A DNA stretch of 64,000 nt from Orientallactaga sibirica (GCA_036365145.1 JAEOAD010000015.1:12827501-12891500), one strand, 5' to 3'; positions 24,321-35,844 are shown, counted from the first letter of the stretch. Numbers and translations are program-made. Notes: a model not told the origin generated them from the letters alone.

Positions 24321-25105
24321 TCATTTCTCATTTTATTTAATCCTTAAAGGTTTTAGGTACTTCAACCCTACATTATATTAGTTAACTTATTAACTTATTA
24401 ACAAGATAACTCAACTACCAATCATGTTTACTATTTTGTATGGATTCAGTCTTCAATTCATAGACTTCATATCTTTTAGGAAGATATTTATTGTCTTGAT
24501 GGCATAGTATACTCTTTTTTATAATAGAGTTAAGAGTAGTATTGACCTCATAAAATTGTTTCAAGGATTAAATTAAATAATATACAGTGTAAAGACTTTA
24601 CAGCCATGCTTTGTTTGTTACATTATATAAATTAAAGAAGCATAAGCAATGATACTATTTATAGTGATGGTAACAGTGACACAGGGTGGAATAAGACTAA
24701 TTACTATAGACCATGACCCATTCCTTGGGCATCACTACTGACCTTTGCCCATTTTTCAGTGATCAGTTTTGATTATATATAGGTCTTCATCAAGTCTTCT
24801 CAATCATATGGCATACTCAGCAGGCAATATTCCAGAGAAAACTTCTCAGCTCTGCTAGGTTAGGCCCTTCATAAATAGACAGATTATGATGTCAACAAAT
24901 TTGTTTCTAATGAATTCCAGTATTCTGCTACCTTGCCTAACACATTCACACCATCTTTCAGCTAACACATCACATTGTGTGAATAGTGATTGATAAGTAA
25001 ATGATGGCATTGGCATGGTGACAAGGACTATGTGCATAGAAGCAATAATAAAGAAATGCTGTTGTGGGATATTCCATGACCAGTAACAATATGGTTGCTC
25101 TAACC
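24321..25105. other. Mostly unassigned; weak MIR/L2 trace
   Basis: Near 24,525-24,605 'agtattgacctcataaaatt ... gattaaattaaataatatac' resembles an antisense MIR/L2 tail (acctacctcatagggttgtt ... gattaaatgagataat). The rest is unassigned. Confidence 0.4.
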
Positions 25106-25109
25106 GGGT

Positions 25110-25716
25110 TGGTATTTTTATTACTTTTTTGACATTTTCATCATAAATGATGCATTCTGATCATATGCATATTACCCCCCCAGTCTCACTGCACTGCTTC
25201 TTCTTCTTACCACTTGCCAGTAGTTATAAACAAGAAAGAATGACTCCCACACCCTCAGCAACCATCAACTATCCTCAGCTCCCGATAGAAAGAAGTGGCC
25301 TCATAAACCCCACCCATCTCTGTAAGAGAATGTTGACTGGTCCCATCATGTGAAGGTCTTATGTAGATAACCATACCTGCTGTGACTTATAAAATGATCT
25401 TGTCATGTCCAGGCAACAAAGTTTCATAGTACTCCTCCCCAAACTCCAGCTCTTACACTCTTTCAGTCTCCACTTCTACATTTTCCCTGAGCCCTGAGGG
25501 ATGATATATATGTCCCATGGAAGGCCAAGGACTCATTACTTATTTTCAGTGCTTTGACCTTCATTAACTACCTCCAACTACTGAAGAAAAAATTAAAAAA
25601 AATAAAATAAAATCTTTAATCTTTTTTGACTAGGTTGAGAATAGAACTAATCTGTTGATACAAATATATTTATAAAATAGATTGATACCACATCTGTCTA
25701 TTAAAAAATAATAGTA
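25110..25716 (-). mobile_element. Older rodent L1 3'UTR, left part of a split copy
   Basis: Antisense 3'UTR resembling rodent Lx-type L1: 'gcctcataaaccccaccca', 'ccaaactccagctcttacac', 'gagccctgagggatgatata', 'gactaggttgagaatagaac', 'gataccacatctgtctatta'. It stops abruptly at a DIP-like SINE. The next expected Lx block (taggttctcccctagggcct) appears at about 29,198, so this is one copy split by later insertions. Confidence 0.65.
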
Positions 25717-25945
25717 GGGGCTAGAGAGAGATGGCTTAGTGGTTAAGTGCTTGCCTGTGAAGCCTAAGGACCCCAGTTCGAGGCTCAATTCCCCAGTACC
25801 CATTTAAGCCAAATGTACATGGTAGCACATGCATCTGGAGTTTGTATGCAGTGGCTAGAGGCCCTGGCATGCCCATTCTCTCTGTCTCTCTCTTGCTCTC
25901 CCTTTCTCTGTCTCTAATAAGTAAATAAAAATAAAAACTTTTAAA
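25717..25945 (+). mobile_element. DIP-like SINE, short type
   Basis: Sense copy (ggggctagagagagatggct ... cagttcgaggctcaattcc ... CT-rich, then AATAAAAATAAAA). It sits between the older L1 3'UTR and the inverted end of the younger L1. Which of the two younger elements came first is not settled. Confidence 0.93.
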
Positions 25946-25950
25946 AAACC

Positions 25951-27768
25951 AAAAGAATAATGTCATCTGCAAACAGGACTAACTTAACTTCTTCCTTTCC
26001 AATTTGTATCCCTTTGATTTTTTCTCCTATCTTATTGCTTGAGCTAATACTTCTAACACTATGTTGTAGAGCGAGGTAAGAGTGGACATCTTTGTCTTGT
26101 TCCTGATCTCAATGGGAATTCCTTCAGTCTCTCCCCATTGAGAATTACTTGGGCTTTAGAAGCTTTATATATAGCCTTTATTATGTTGAGATATGGGCCA
26201 TCCATGCCTATTCTCTCCATTGTTTTGATCATGAAGTGATGTTGTATTTTGTCAAAGTCCTTTTCTACATCTAAGGAAATGATCATGTGGTTTTTTTGTT
26301 ATTGTTGTTTTTGCTTTTGTTTTTTCAAGGTAGGGTTTCACTCTGGTCCAGGCTGACCTGGAATTAACTATGTAGTCTCAGGGTGGCCTCGAACTCATGG
26401 TGATCCTCCTACCTCTGCCTCCCAAGTGCTGGGATTAAAGGCGTGCGCCACCATGCCCGGCTCATGTGGTTTTGGTGTCTAAGCTTATTTATGTGGTGTA
26501 TTATATTGACAGATTTCCATATGTTGAACCACCCCTGCGTTCCATGGATGAAGCCTAATTGATCAAGGTGGATAATGCTTTTGATGTACTGTTGAATTCA
26601 GTTTGCAAGGATTTTGTTCAGGATCTTTGTGTCTATGTTCATCAGGGAAATGGGCCTATAATTTTCCTTTCTTGTGGCATCTCTGCCTGGTTTTGGAATT
26701 AGGGTAATACTAGCTTCATAGAAGAAGTTGGGGATCTCTCCCTGTTCTCTGATTGTATGGCACAGTTTGAGAAAAAATGGTTTCAGTTCTTCCATGAAGG
26801 CTTAATAGAATTCAGCTGAGAAACCATCTGTCCTGGTCCTGGAGTCTTCTTTTGGGGGAGGTGTTTGATTACCTCTTCAATCTCGAAGGGTGTGATGGGT
26901 TTGTTTAGGAGATTACTCTGCTCTGGGCTTAGTTTTGGTAGGGGGTATGTGTCCAGGAATTCATCCATTTCCTCCATATTCTCCTGTTTTGTGGAGTAGA
27001 GGTTTTTGAAATAAGTCCTGATAATCTCCCTATTTCATTCATGTCTGTTATTATCTCTCCTTTTTCATTTCTAATATTGTTAATTTGAAGCATTTCTTTT
27101 TTTTCGCTTGATCAGATTGGCCAGGGGTGTATTAATCTTGTTAATTTTTTCAAAGAACCAGCTCTTTGTTTCATCAATTTTCTTAATTGCCCTCTTAGTT
27201 TCCAATTCACTAATTTCTGCTCTGATCTTAACTATTTCTTTCCATGTGGAGCTTTTTGGGTTGTCTTCTTCTTGTTTTACCAATGCCTTTAGGTGGATGG
27301 TTAGGTTATTGATTTGGGATTCCTCTGTTTTTGTTATGAGGGCATGTAGTGCTATGACTTTTCCCCTAAGGACTGCCTTCATTGTGTCCCATAAGTTTTG
27401 GTATGATGTGTTCTCATTGTCATTCAATTCTAGAAATTTTTGCAATTTAATTTTTTATTTTATCCACAACCCATTTATGTTTAAAAGTGTGTTGTTCAGT
27501 TTCCAAAAGCTGGAGGGTTTCCTGGTGTACTTTTTGTCGTTAATTTCTAGCATTACAGCATTGTTGTCTGATATCATGCAGGAAATTATATCAATTTTCT
27601 TGAAAATGTGGAGGCCAGCTTTGTGGTCCAATATATGATCTCTTTTAGAGAAGGTTCCATGGGCTGCTGAGAAGAATGTGTAATCTGTAGATTTGGGGTG
27701 GAATGTTCTGTACATGTCTGTTAGGTCTAGTTGCTCCATGGTGATGTTGAGCTCTCTTACTACCCTGT
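25951..27768 (-). pseudogene. LINE-1 ORF2 fragment (endonuclease-reverse transcriptase), inverted
   Basis: ORF2 encodes the L1 nicking endonuclease and reverse transcriptase used in target-primed insertion. On the minus strand, from right to left, one sees the C-terminal endonuclease (EQLDLTDMYRTFHP; SKRDH at about 27,635-27,650), the endonuclease-RT linker (27,080-27,445), N-terminal RT segments (26,598-26,977, including [18 protein letters not shown]), RT motif A ([13 protein letters not shown] at about 26,245-26,286) and, at the very edge, the FADD catalytic box (25,962-25,973). Frameshifts and stops separate the blocks and a B1 interrupts it. The rest of ORF2 and all of ORF1 are missing. 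It is dead, and its orientation is opposite to the L1 3'UTR on its right. Confidence 0.9.
26295..26461 (-). mobile_element. B1 SINE inside L1 ORF2
   Basis: Young-looking full-length antisense B1. It is flanked by tcatgtggtttt at 26283-26294 and 26462-26473, so it landed after the L1. Confidence 0.96.
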
Positions 27769-27778
27769 GAGGGTAGGA

Positions 27779-27838
27779 TGGGGGGAGGGTAAGGGTGGGA
27801 AGAAACAAGAGGGTGGGAGGGAGGACAAGGGTGGGGGA
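27779..27838 (+). other. G-quadruplex-prone polypurine tract
   Basis: At least seven runs of three or more G within 60 bp, including gggtgggagggaggacaagg and the following gtggggg. This suits G4 folding of the + strand (RNA sense of the L1). Confidence 0.75.
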
Positions 27839-28708
27839 TACAAATAGGGACCCAAAAGGAAATGATACTATAAAACCCTTTATTCTGAAAAACAGGCTAA
27901 AACATTGATCCTTCAGCAGGCCCACAGAGGGAATACCTGAATCACAGGAAAGTGGAGAGAACATCATGAAGACCAACCTTAACCTTTTCCTGCTTCTCTC
28001 TCTCTTCTCTCTCTCTCTCTCTGTCTCTCTATCTCTCTCTCCCTCTCCTCTCTATACTCACTTTCTCTTTTACATTATCTATCATTTTCTTCCCTCACCT
28101 TCCTTGGCACTGACTTATAACTCCCAGTACCAGCACAGGGTTAACTTTCACAATGAGCTGTTGATCCAAGACACCTACAAGGTTTCCCAAAAAAGACAGA
28201 TTTCTGTCAGAGTTATTGATAACCCACCAAAGGTTAATGGTAAGGCCCTACTGTCGAAGACAGCATATGCGTATGAGGCAAAACATGGAGAGAACTGGTC
28301 AGAATCTGGAAGAGTGTCAGTCCCCAGACAGTTAGCTAGTATAGTGCCAGAGGGTGCTACATGAGCGAGTGGGGGAAAATGGCCAACATCTGTCCAAACA
28401 ACTAGCAGTCTAAGCTACTCAGCAGGAAACAACCTGACGTAATGCTCAAACAAGTGCAGTAGTGGCACACAGCCATGGTGGGTTACCAACTGCTCTTGAT
28501 TTGGCTAATAGATCCACTCAATGGAATGGAACTCATTGCTAGAACTGGGAAATAAGTCAAAACCATGTACAAAGATGAGCTCAGTCTCCAAGATCAAGAC
28601 ACCACCAAATGTGGGCAAGAAGAGGTCCTACGCATATAAAATTATCTCTAAAATATCTATGGCCATCCCATCTATCTAGCACTAACTTCTCTCTCTGTTG
28701 GAGAATTT

Positions 28709-28723
28709 GCTTATCTTTTTCAG
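28709..28723 (+). promoter_or_regulatory. Splice-acceptor-like site in L1 3'UTR
   Basis: Pyrimidine tract then CAG (gcttatctttttcag). The same motif is kept in the L1 copies at 32,991, 34,012, 42,249 and (minus strand) 38,874. Use as an acceptor is inferred only. Confidence 0.35.
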
Positions 28724-29195
28724 ATGGCAATGAACCAGAAGGGAGGACCAGCCAATCACACCTCACCAGGGCCCCAGCTGAAACCATAGAGTAATGCAGG
28801 GGAAGAGCAAGAGTACAGCATTCTTTGTGATCATGACACCAGAAAAAGGCTGAAGGAGATAAACATAGAGAACATCCAACTCCTACTAAGCCAGATGACC
28901 AGAGACACAGAAGTTCCCAAAACCTCATCACTGAAGTAGAACTAAAATGATCCCAATGTGGCTCAGGGAAATTCATGGAAGAGGGGAAGAAAGAATGTTA
29001 GAGGCACAAGTTAGGGCATTATGCACAGAGACTTGGCCTATTCCCCATAACTCTTGACTACCCCCACAATGCATGACCCACATTCCCCATTGATGATGGT
29101 CACTTTCAAAAAGAGAGGACAGGGAGGAGGATAATGGAGTCACCATTATGAATGTAAAATTTGAATAATATAAATAAAGAAATAAATGATAAAAA

Positions 29196-29760
29196 AAAGT
29201 AGGTTCTCCCCTAGGGCCTATAGTCTCCCCAGCAATGGATGTTTGACTTAGTTTTCAGGATAAGGCATGAATTACCTCTTGTGGAGTAGGTCTCAAATCC
29301 AATCAAATAAAACTTGGTTTCCCCCATGATAGTTATGGCAGTATTGCATTACAAGACATGTTTTCCCTGATAGTTCATTATTATAGATTGCAAGATGTAC
29401 CACTGGGTGTTATTGTTGGTGACTTTTAACTGCCAAACACCTACATAGCACCTTCCTTCACTGTGAACACTAGCCAGCAGGATTTAAGCTTCTGCCTCAG
29501 TTCTAAATTGATTTCTCTAAGGTGCAGTGTCTCCAGCAAAGGGGGTCTTACCATGCAGTTTTCCTTGGCAGTCAAGAGCCTATATTGTTTGAAGTTCCTC
29601 TGTGGTTCCTCTAATCAAACATTCACAGTATCTCAAACTTGGCACTGATAGTACTGTTTAACAATCAATGGCTATTAAGAGCAGCATTATTTGTGTAGGG
29701 TGCCTCTTTTCATTTTAATATTACTTATATATTTTTATTAACTTTACTAAGTAGCAGGTT
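29196..29760 (-). mobile_element. Older rodent L1 3'UTR, right part of the split copy
   Basis: Antisense Lx-like 3'UTR: 'taggttctcccctagggcct', 'ggagtaggtctcaaatccaa', 'gaacactagccagcaggatt', 'gggggtcttaccatgcagtt', 'gtgtagggtgcctcttttca'. It continues the copy that breaks off at 25,716. Confidence 0.65.
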
Positions 29761-31049
29761 TTCTTATGCAATTTTCATATCTAAGTTTCATAATCATTCT
29801 ATTTTCTCCTCTACCCTTTTTGATAAAACCAATTTGTCTTATCATGTCTGTCTTTCTTCATTATACATAATGCTTTTTAATTGAAAAGTTCATCATTGAC
29901 AAGGGTCTTAGTGTGCCTCCTCTATCTGCCTTTCATAGTAACTGTGTTATAATTTCAATCTGATCATCTCCCAAAACTATGGATCCCAATCTGTTTTATT
30001 ACCTGCCATTGAAGTTTGAGTTCACAAGACTATTTCATAGATATGACTCCTATCTCTGATATTTAGTAGGTATCTATCTATGGAATCTTACTCCCTCCAA
30101 GTGTCATTTGCCAAGCTATAAAGTAAGAATAGTACCTTTCATAAAGTACTTTGAAGGTATAAAAAATGGAACTGTATTGGGGGGAGATTTGGGGTTCTGG
30201 GGTGCTTCCTAAAATCCCAAGCCCTGAGTTCATACCTGCAAACTAACCAAAGCATTGGCAATTCCAGATTCAAGAAAATTATTTTTAAGATATCACATCT
30301 TATTCACATCTTACAAAGAAGTGGGGAAGGGAGAAAACTGGGGGGTTGAGGAAGGGAAGATAAAGTAGGGAGAAGGGAGATGTGGAGCTCAGCAGCCCAT
30401 GTATGCCATGTGTATCTTAAATAACCAAAAAAGAAACATGAAAAGGGTTTTTTTAATGTTGCTTCCAAAAGGATTAAAAATGAAGACAGTAATAGAAGTG
30501 TCTCTTCCTACCCTGGCATCGGAGTGGGAGGGAGATCTTACCAGTTCAAGGACCCAACAACATTGCTGCCACAGTTCCAAAAAGGGAGAAAATGGAGCCC
30601 TTTCTCTTCAAGTGTCGAGAAGGATATAATTTAGAATTTGAACCACCACACCTAGACACACCTACATCAGGTGTCCCAGCTAATTTGTCTGGGCTTAGAG
30701 GAAAAATCCATCCACACCTGGGCAGAGTGTGAGCTCAAGAGAGATCTAAACACTAAATCCCATGACTGAAGCAGGCCAGGCAAGCTGAGATAGGCAAAGA
30801 TAGGTGTGACAAGGGTCTGATATCCTAAGATCTACCCTCCACCCTTTAAGGGCCATCCTGCCTAGTTCAAGAAACTAACTGCCTATTATGAAGTCCCCCT
30901 CCAAACCTTAAAGGTACATTACATGAGCAAAGGCTGATGAAGTGTTCATGTTTAAGTTTGCAACTGCACATGGGCAATTGCAAATACTTACATTAGAGGC
31001 CAGATAATTATTGTATAAACTATTTCTATTCTCCTCTGTGGCATAATTC
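29761..31049. other. Unassigned; possible MIR trace and odd G-rich part
   Basis: A weak antisense MIR trace lies at about 30,000-30,170 (aagctataaagtaagaatag). 30,175-30,990 is unlike its surroundings (G-rich, then 'cacctagacacacctacatc' and 'gaagcaggccaggcaagctg') and could be an unnamed LTR or internal retroviral piece. No coding frame is supported. Confidence 0.3.
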
Positions 31050-31425
31050 TAAACTCCTTTTCCAGGCTTTTCTTTCAGTAAGTGTGGCCAAGGATTAAAA
31101 ATGCAAAATGGACAGAAGTCCATTAGCACATCCAGGACTGGCCTGTGAACTTCTTGCATGATTTTCCATTCACTCTCCATCTACCATCTGTGTGTTGACA
31201 GTAGAGGAGTAGATTCCAAGTCCTTGAATTGGGAAATCTACAAGTGGAAAGATTTTGGGTCTTGAATCACTGCATGAAAGGCTACATGCCAAATCCCCAC
31301 ACTGAAAATCATTTGAGTGAGTAAATAAAATGATTTTATTAAGCTACTGAGGTTCGGGACTTGTTTGCTAGAACTGTAATCAATGACATATTGGAAAATG
31401 TTTAACAACCAGAACTCTGAAAAGC
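31050..31425 (+). mobile_element. MLT-type LTR (ERVL/MaLR), ancient
   Basis: Near its right end 'ttgaatcactgcatgaaagg ... gagtgagtaaataaaatgat ... ttaagctactgaggttcggg' follows an MLT-type LTR end (aatgactgcatgga ... agcaagaaataaactt ... ttaagccactgagattt). The left boundary is a guess. Confidence 0.5.
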
Positions 31426-32470
31426 ACATTCTGATTTGTAATCTTTGCCAATTTCCATAATGTAAATACTCCCATCTTGGCCAGTTTCAAGCTACTAATG
31501 TGACGTTACTGAATGCAGCATTACAAAAAGATTTGTACAATTAGTTCTTGTGTTCTAATGCGAACTGACTCCAGGATACTACACATGTAGTACTCACTCC
31601 ATGACTACTGTTGTCAGTAAATAGCATCACTTGGTATAGTTATAGTTGTTACATAAACTAGACATGGAAAGACTTAAACTAGTAACAACTGATGGGATAC
31701 TGAATGTTTCTTGCTTGTTTGTTTTGCTAGTCACCAAAAAATTGAAGACCTTATCTTACTAAAATTATTATTTTGGTTTGGTGCTAGTATTTAATATGTA
31801 CTTGTCTCTTCATCTTTCCACATGTTATGAAAGAAACAGGAAAGAGAAATCAGATTTGTATTAACTATATTGATTTCTCAGAACACATGAAACATAGTTT
31901 TCTTCCATATATTTCTCCCAAGAAAATGAAAATGAATATGCATTAATACTAGAAAATCTTAATATAACAAGAAAATAATCAGCCTATCCTCACAGTACTT
32001 GGGAATTAGTTTTTTAGGACCTCTTGTTTGTTTACCCTTTCTTCTGGAATTAAAGTTGTGGAAGATAACCATATATCATATTCAGACTTTGTGCATGAGC
32101 CCTTGTAGTAGTGTGTAGACACTGGTCAGATAACAGCTCTTCTTCCAAAATTATTTCTTCAGGAATTTAATATAGGGAAGTTTTATGTTTGAGTTAATTT
32201 ATTATTTCCTTCATAAAATACAGTTTCCAAAATGTTCATATTCAGATGTGGTCAGCTGCAACAAAACACTTCCATCTATTCTATACTTTTGCCTCAGTAA
32301 TTATCTACCTTGGTATATTTTTACCTTTATTTTTATTTTTTGTCAGCCAGAGGTAAATGAAGAGAAAACTGTATAATTATTCAAAGGAAATTACTTGGTA
32401 TCTGGCACCTTTGTGAACACTACCTGTCTTATATTTAAAAAATAAGTAGACTTTTAAAGGCAGCGTATTT
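31426..32470. other. Repeat-poor AT-rich stretch
   Basis: About 1 kb with no recognised feature. Confidence 0.4.
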
Positions 32471-32471
32471 T

Positions 32472-33434
32472 TGCCAAAGCCCTTGGTTTCCCTAGAGAAA
32501 TAGATAGTAAGACCCTATTGCTGAAGACATCTCATGCCTGAGAGGCAAAGACACTGAGAAAGCAAGCTGAGCAGAAAACCTTCTCCCTGTAGACCAGCCA
32601 ACTGAAAGCTGGAAAAAGCTGCACTGCACGCAGCGTATGGGAGACAGAAGCCATCAACAGTGAAAATAGTGGATGCTGAATATTCAAGCTTGGCCAGACA
32701 GGCCCAATGACTGAACGGGTGCAATAGTGGCGTGTCTACTCTTGGGGTAACCAAGTGCTCCATAATTGGACTGAAGGCCCTCTCTACGGGAGGGAATACA
32801 TACCCGGTACTGAAAAACCTAAGTAAAAGTCTATGGTAGGTGAGGTCATGAGCCTTGGGGGTATAACCCTGCTCATGTCTGACTAAATGTATATATTATT
32901 CCCACCAAGCTGCCCTGGGGACACTACACTAAATGTTCATGTCCACATATTAACGCTATACTCACTTCTGGCTAGAGAAGCTTCTCTTTTCAGATGGTGA
33001 TGACCACTGGGATGACACAAAAGGCAACATAGTGCTGAGAAGAAGGGATGGAGGAGTGCCTAGCACTGAAACACCTCTGTCACACCCTTCAAGGCTCAGG
33101 GACCATTGCAGAAGAGGGGGCGGATAGAATGGAAGAGCCAAAGGAAGGATATGACCTCTTACTATGCAGCTGTCCAGACAGAAATTGGCCTCGATATCCA
33201 TGATCTTGCAGTGCCTAGCAATACCTTTGCAAGACCCTCAAAATAGAAGAGAAAGATGATGTCATCAAATTAGGAGAGAGACTAATGGAGAAAGGGAGGG
33301 GATATTATGGAGACCGGAGTTCTAAAGTGGAATGGGGGAGGGGAGGGAAATATCAGGTGGGGGTTTTTTGGTATGTAAGATTAAAAGTCAATAAAAATTT
33401 AAAAAAAATAAAAGGAAAAAAGGAAAAAAAAAAC
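32472..33434 (+). mobile_element. L1 3'UTR, diverged subfamily
   Basis: Sense copy: 'agtaagaccctattgctgaa', 'gtgcaatagtggcgtgtcta', 'gggagggaatacatacccgg', 'ggctcagggaccattgcaga', ending in AATAAAAATTT and long A-rich runs. It differs from the 27.8-29.2 kb copy in many blocks, so it is probably a different or older subfamily. The 5' part is missing. Confidence 0.8.
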
Positions 33435-33534
33435 CCACTTTTTTCCACCAGCATCAGTTTGTTTATGCCCTCTCTCACTGTGTTCTCCAGAGTGTGTGAA
33501 TGTTGAGTGAACAACCAGTCTACTTTACCTTAAC

Positions 33535-34527
33535 TTGACAGAATATTTTCTCAGATCTGGGGCTACGGTAGGGTTCAGATGTGCTCCAAAAAGTAGACAA
33601 TATGCACTTAAGGTGTAGCCACTAAGTGCCCAGCACTGGTTAGCCCATATAGTGCTGGAAAGAGCTACATGAGCTGCTGGGGGAAAGTGGTCAAGAACAT
33701 TGTGTGCTATGAAAGCAATCAGCCTGACAAGATGTACACACCTTTGCAATAGTGATACCCAGCCTAAGTGGGTAACCAATTGCTCTCAAATTGGCCAAGA
33801 GATCTGCTCAGTGGAAAGGCACACATAGTTGGAAGTAGGAACCAAGTCAGAATCCTATGGAGACCAAGATCATAGACTCCAACAAGAAAATCCCACTAGT
33901 CTTTGGCCAAAAGAGAGGCTACACCCATCAAAATCTCTCTTAATTAAGAACGTGTATGCCCTTTAACCTATGTTGGCCTCATTCCTTGGTGGAGAATCTG
34001 TTTTTCTTTTTCAGAAGGTAGCAAGAACCAAGGAGATAAACCGTCACACATCAGCCAGAGCCCAGGTGAAACCACAAAAGAATTGGCAAGATGAACAAGA
34101 GTGCTGCTCCAGTGGTGAGCCTGACAACCAGTGCCAGGGTGGTTGAGACAGACACTGAGGACACTCAAAATGTATCAAAGTGGAAATAAAGAAAGTTCTG
34201 AGAGCTCAACGCTAAAGTGGTTTTAAAACTCACCCGCCATGGCTCAGGGAATTTTTCAGAAGAGGGAGCAGAAAGATTGCAAAAGCCACAGAGTATAAGG
34301 GAATGTCCAGATATATTACTCCTCCCCCTACCCCCACTACAATGACTGACTGCTGCTCTCACATCTCATAACCAACAACCCAATGGGGAACACCAGCATT
34401 CCCACCAAGGAGGGCCCTCATTGGAGTGGGGGCAGGGAGGAGGGAAATTATGCTACCAATACATGATGTGTCCACACAAAGTTTCTACTTAATAAGAAAA
34501 ACTGAATAAAGATATAAAGAAAAAAAT
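33535..34527 (+). mobile_element. L1 3'UTR
   Basis: Sense copy: 'gagctgctgggggaaagtgg', 'ctttgcaatagtgataccca', 'gagaatctgtttttcttttt', 'catggctcagggaatttttc', tail AATAAAGATATAAAGAAAAAAA. It starts about 100 bp after the previous L1 tail, so two L1 3' ends lie head to tail. Confidence 0.85.
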
Positions 34528-34732
34528 CTCAATTTTTAAAAGTATTCAGTTCCAAGGAAAAGTGATAAAATTGCTTTTTGTCCAAGGAACTGTGAGAAAA
34601 ATAAGTTACATATGGCTGTGTAAGTGCAAATATACTCTGGGAAGCAAAGATGTTTTCTCAATATCAACTACAGAAAAATAAAATATTTATAAAAGACTAA
34701 AACATCAAATATTCACCCTATGGTAACATTTT

Positions 34733-34813
34733 ATTTTCCTTTTGTGGTGCTAGGAATTTAGCCTTACACATGCTAGGCAAGTGCTGTACTAGTCAGTTAC
34801 ATTGCCAGATCTT
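34733..34813 (-). mobile_element. ID SINE (old)
   Basis: 'ggtgctaggaatttagcctt acacatgctaggcaagtgct gtacta' is antisense ID (inverted cttgcctagca core). Diverged. Confidence 0.7.
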
Positions 34814-34959
34814 TATAAGTTTTCTTTAATTAACCAAATCTTTTAGTGCATTGAAAATACTATTATTGGCAAAAAAAAATTCATTAGCACATATTGTATA
34901 AACAATTTTATCTGAGAACACCATTATATGTGTTAATTAATATACATGAAATTATTAAT

Positions 34960-35150
34960 TTGCAGAGTAAAATGAATAGATAATTCAAGGACATCATTTG
35001 TAGTAACTAAAGCAATGGAAGAAAACTAAGCTCAGAGAGTGTAGAGAGGTTTTTCAGTCACACCATTCATAAGCACTGGGCTTGTATTTGAGGACAAATC
35101 AATCTAATCCCAAATCTCTTTCACTATCTGATAGCACATTTCCCCAGCAC
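34960..35150 (+). mobile_element. MIR SINE
   Basis: 'aactaagctcagagagtgta gagaggtttttcagtcacac ... gggcttgtatttgaggacaa' follows the MIR core. Old and truncated. Confidence 0.55.
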
Positions 35151-35248
35151 ACCTACATGGTCATTATGGTAATAATATTCTCAATAAACTGCCTGCCACT
35201 ACTCCATTTTCCTAAGTGTACCAGCAGGCAGTAAATCCTTTTTATCTT

Positions 35249-35625
35249 TGTATTAGTTACCTTCTCATTTCTGGGAAAAATATCTGACAAAAATTAGTTT
35301 AATAGAGGAAACATTTATTTCAGTTTATAGTTCTGGTTATAGTAAATCATGATAGAGAAGACATGGTGACAGGAGCTGGAGGCAGCTGCTCACATTCAGC
35401 CAGCAGTGAGGAAGCAGAGCGATGAATGCTGGTGCCTCCCCAGCTCTCTCCTTCTCTCTACTGTCCCATGGACTGGTGCTCCCACAATTAAAGTGAGTTT
35501 TCTCACCTCAATTCACCTAATCATGATAAACTTTCACAGATATGCCTCAGAGGCTAATCCAGTCTAGGTAGTCCTTCACACATGATTCTAGGTGCTATCT
35601 ACTTGACAATAAATATAAACTATCA
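35249..35625 (-). mobile_element. MaLR LTR (MT/ORR1-like), solo
   Basis: Antisense LTR: 'tgtattagttaccttctcat', 'atttcagtttatagttctgg', 'gaagcagagcgatgaatgct', 'ctacttgacaataaatataa'. About 375 bp with no internal sequence on either side. The flanks show no clear 5-bp duplication. Confidence 0.8.
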
Positions 35626-35844
35626 TTTTTCATGCGCACCTCAAGCTAATCTCTTACAATATACCTTAAACTCTTGCTTTTCCATTTCTTCCACTATTCC
35701 TCTATGAGACCTGCCTCAAAATTTTTAGAACTCCAAGAATCCTTTCACTCCAGACTGAATAATCTTAATATATTTAAAACTTGGTTTTTTATTCTATTTA
35801 TTGATTGTATAGTTATTATTCTCATTTTATTTATACTCTAAATT

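Larger units (their letters stand above)
27769..29195 (+). mobile_element. Younger L1 3'UTR, sense part of a 5'-inverted L1
   Basis: It begins with a G-rich polypurine tract typical of mammalian L1 3'UTR starts, then a CT-rich tract (27,993-28,060). A body shared with copies at 32.5, 33.5, 38.4, 42.2, 50.9 and 53.8 kb follows, for example 'ggttaatggtaaggccctac' and 'ggctcagggaaattcatgga'. It ends in ATAAATAAAGAAATAAATG plus poly(A). Together with the inverted ORF2 segment to the left it forms one insertion. Confidence 0.85.

Noticed and set aside
27108..27638. 176-codon open frame on +, the longest in the window
   Set aside because: It is the antisense shadow of the L1 ORF2 linker and endonuclease on the minus strand.
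27455..27976. 173-codon minus-strand frame read as one protein
   Set aside because: Only its second half is L1 endonuclease. The first half is read backwards through the sense 3'UTR across the inversion junction, so it is a chance fusion.
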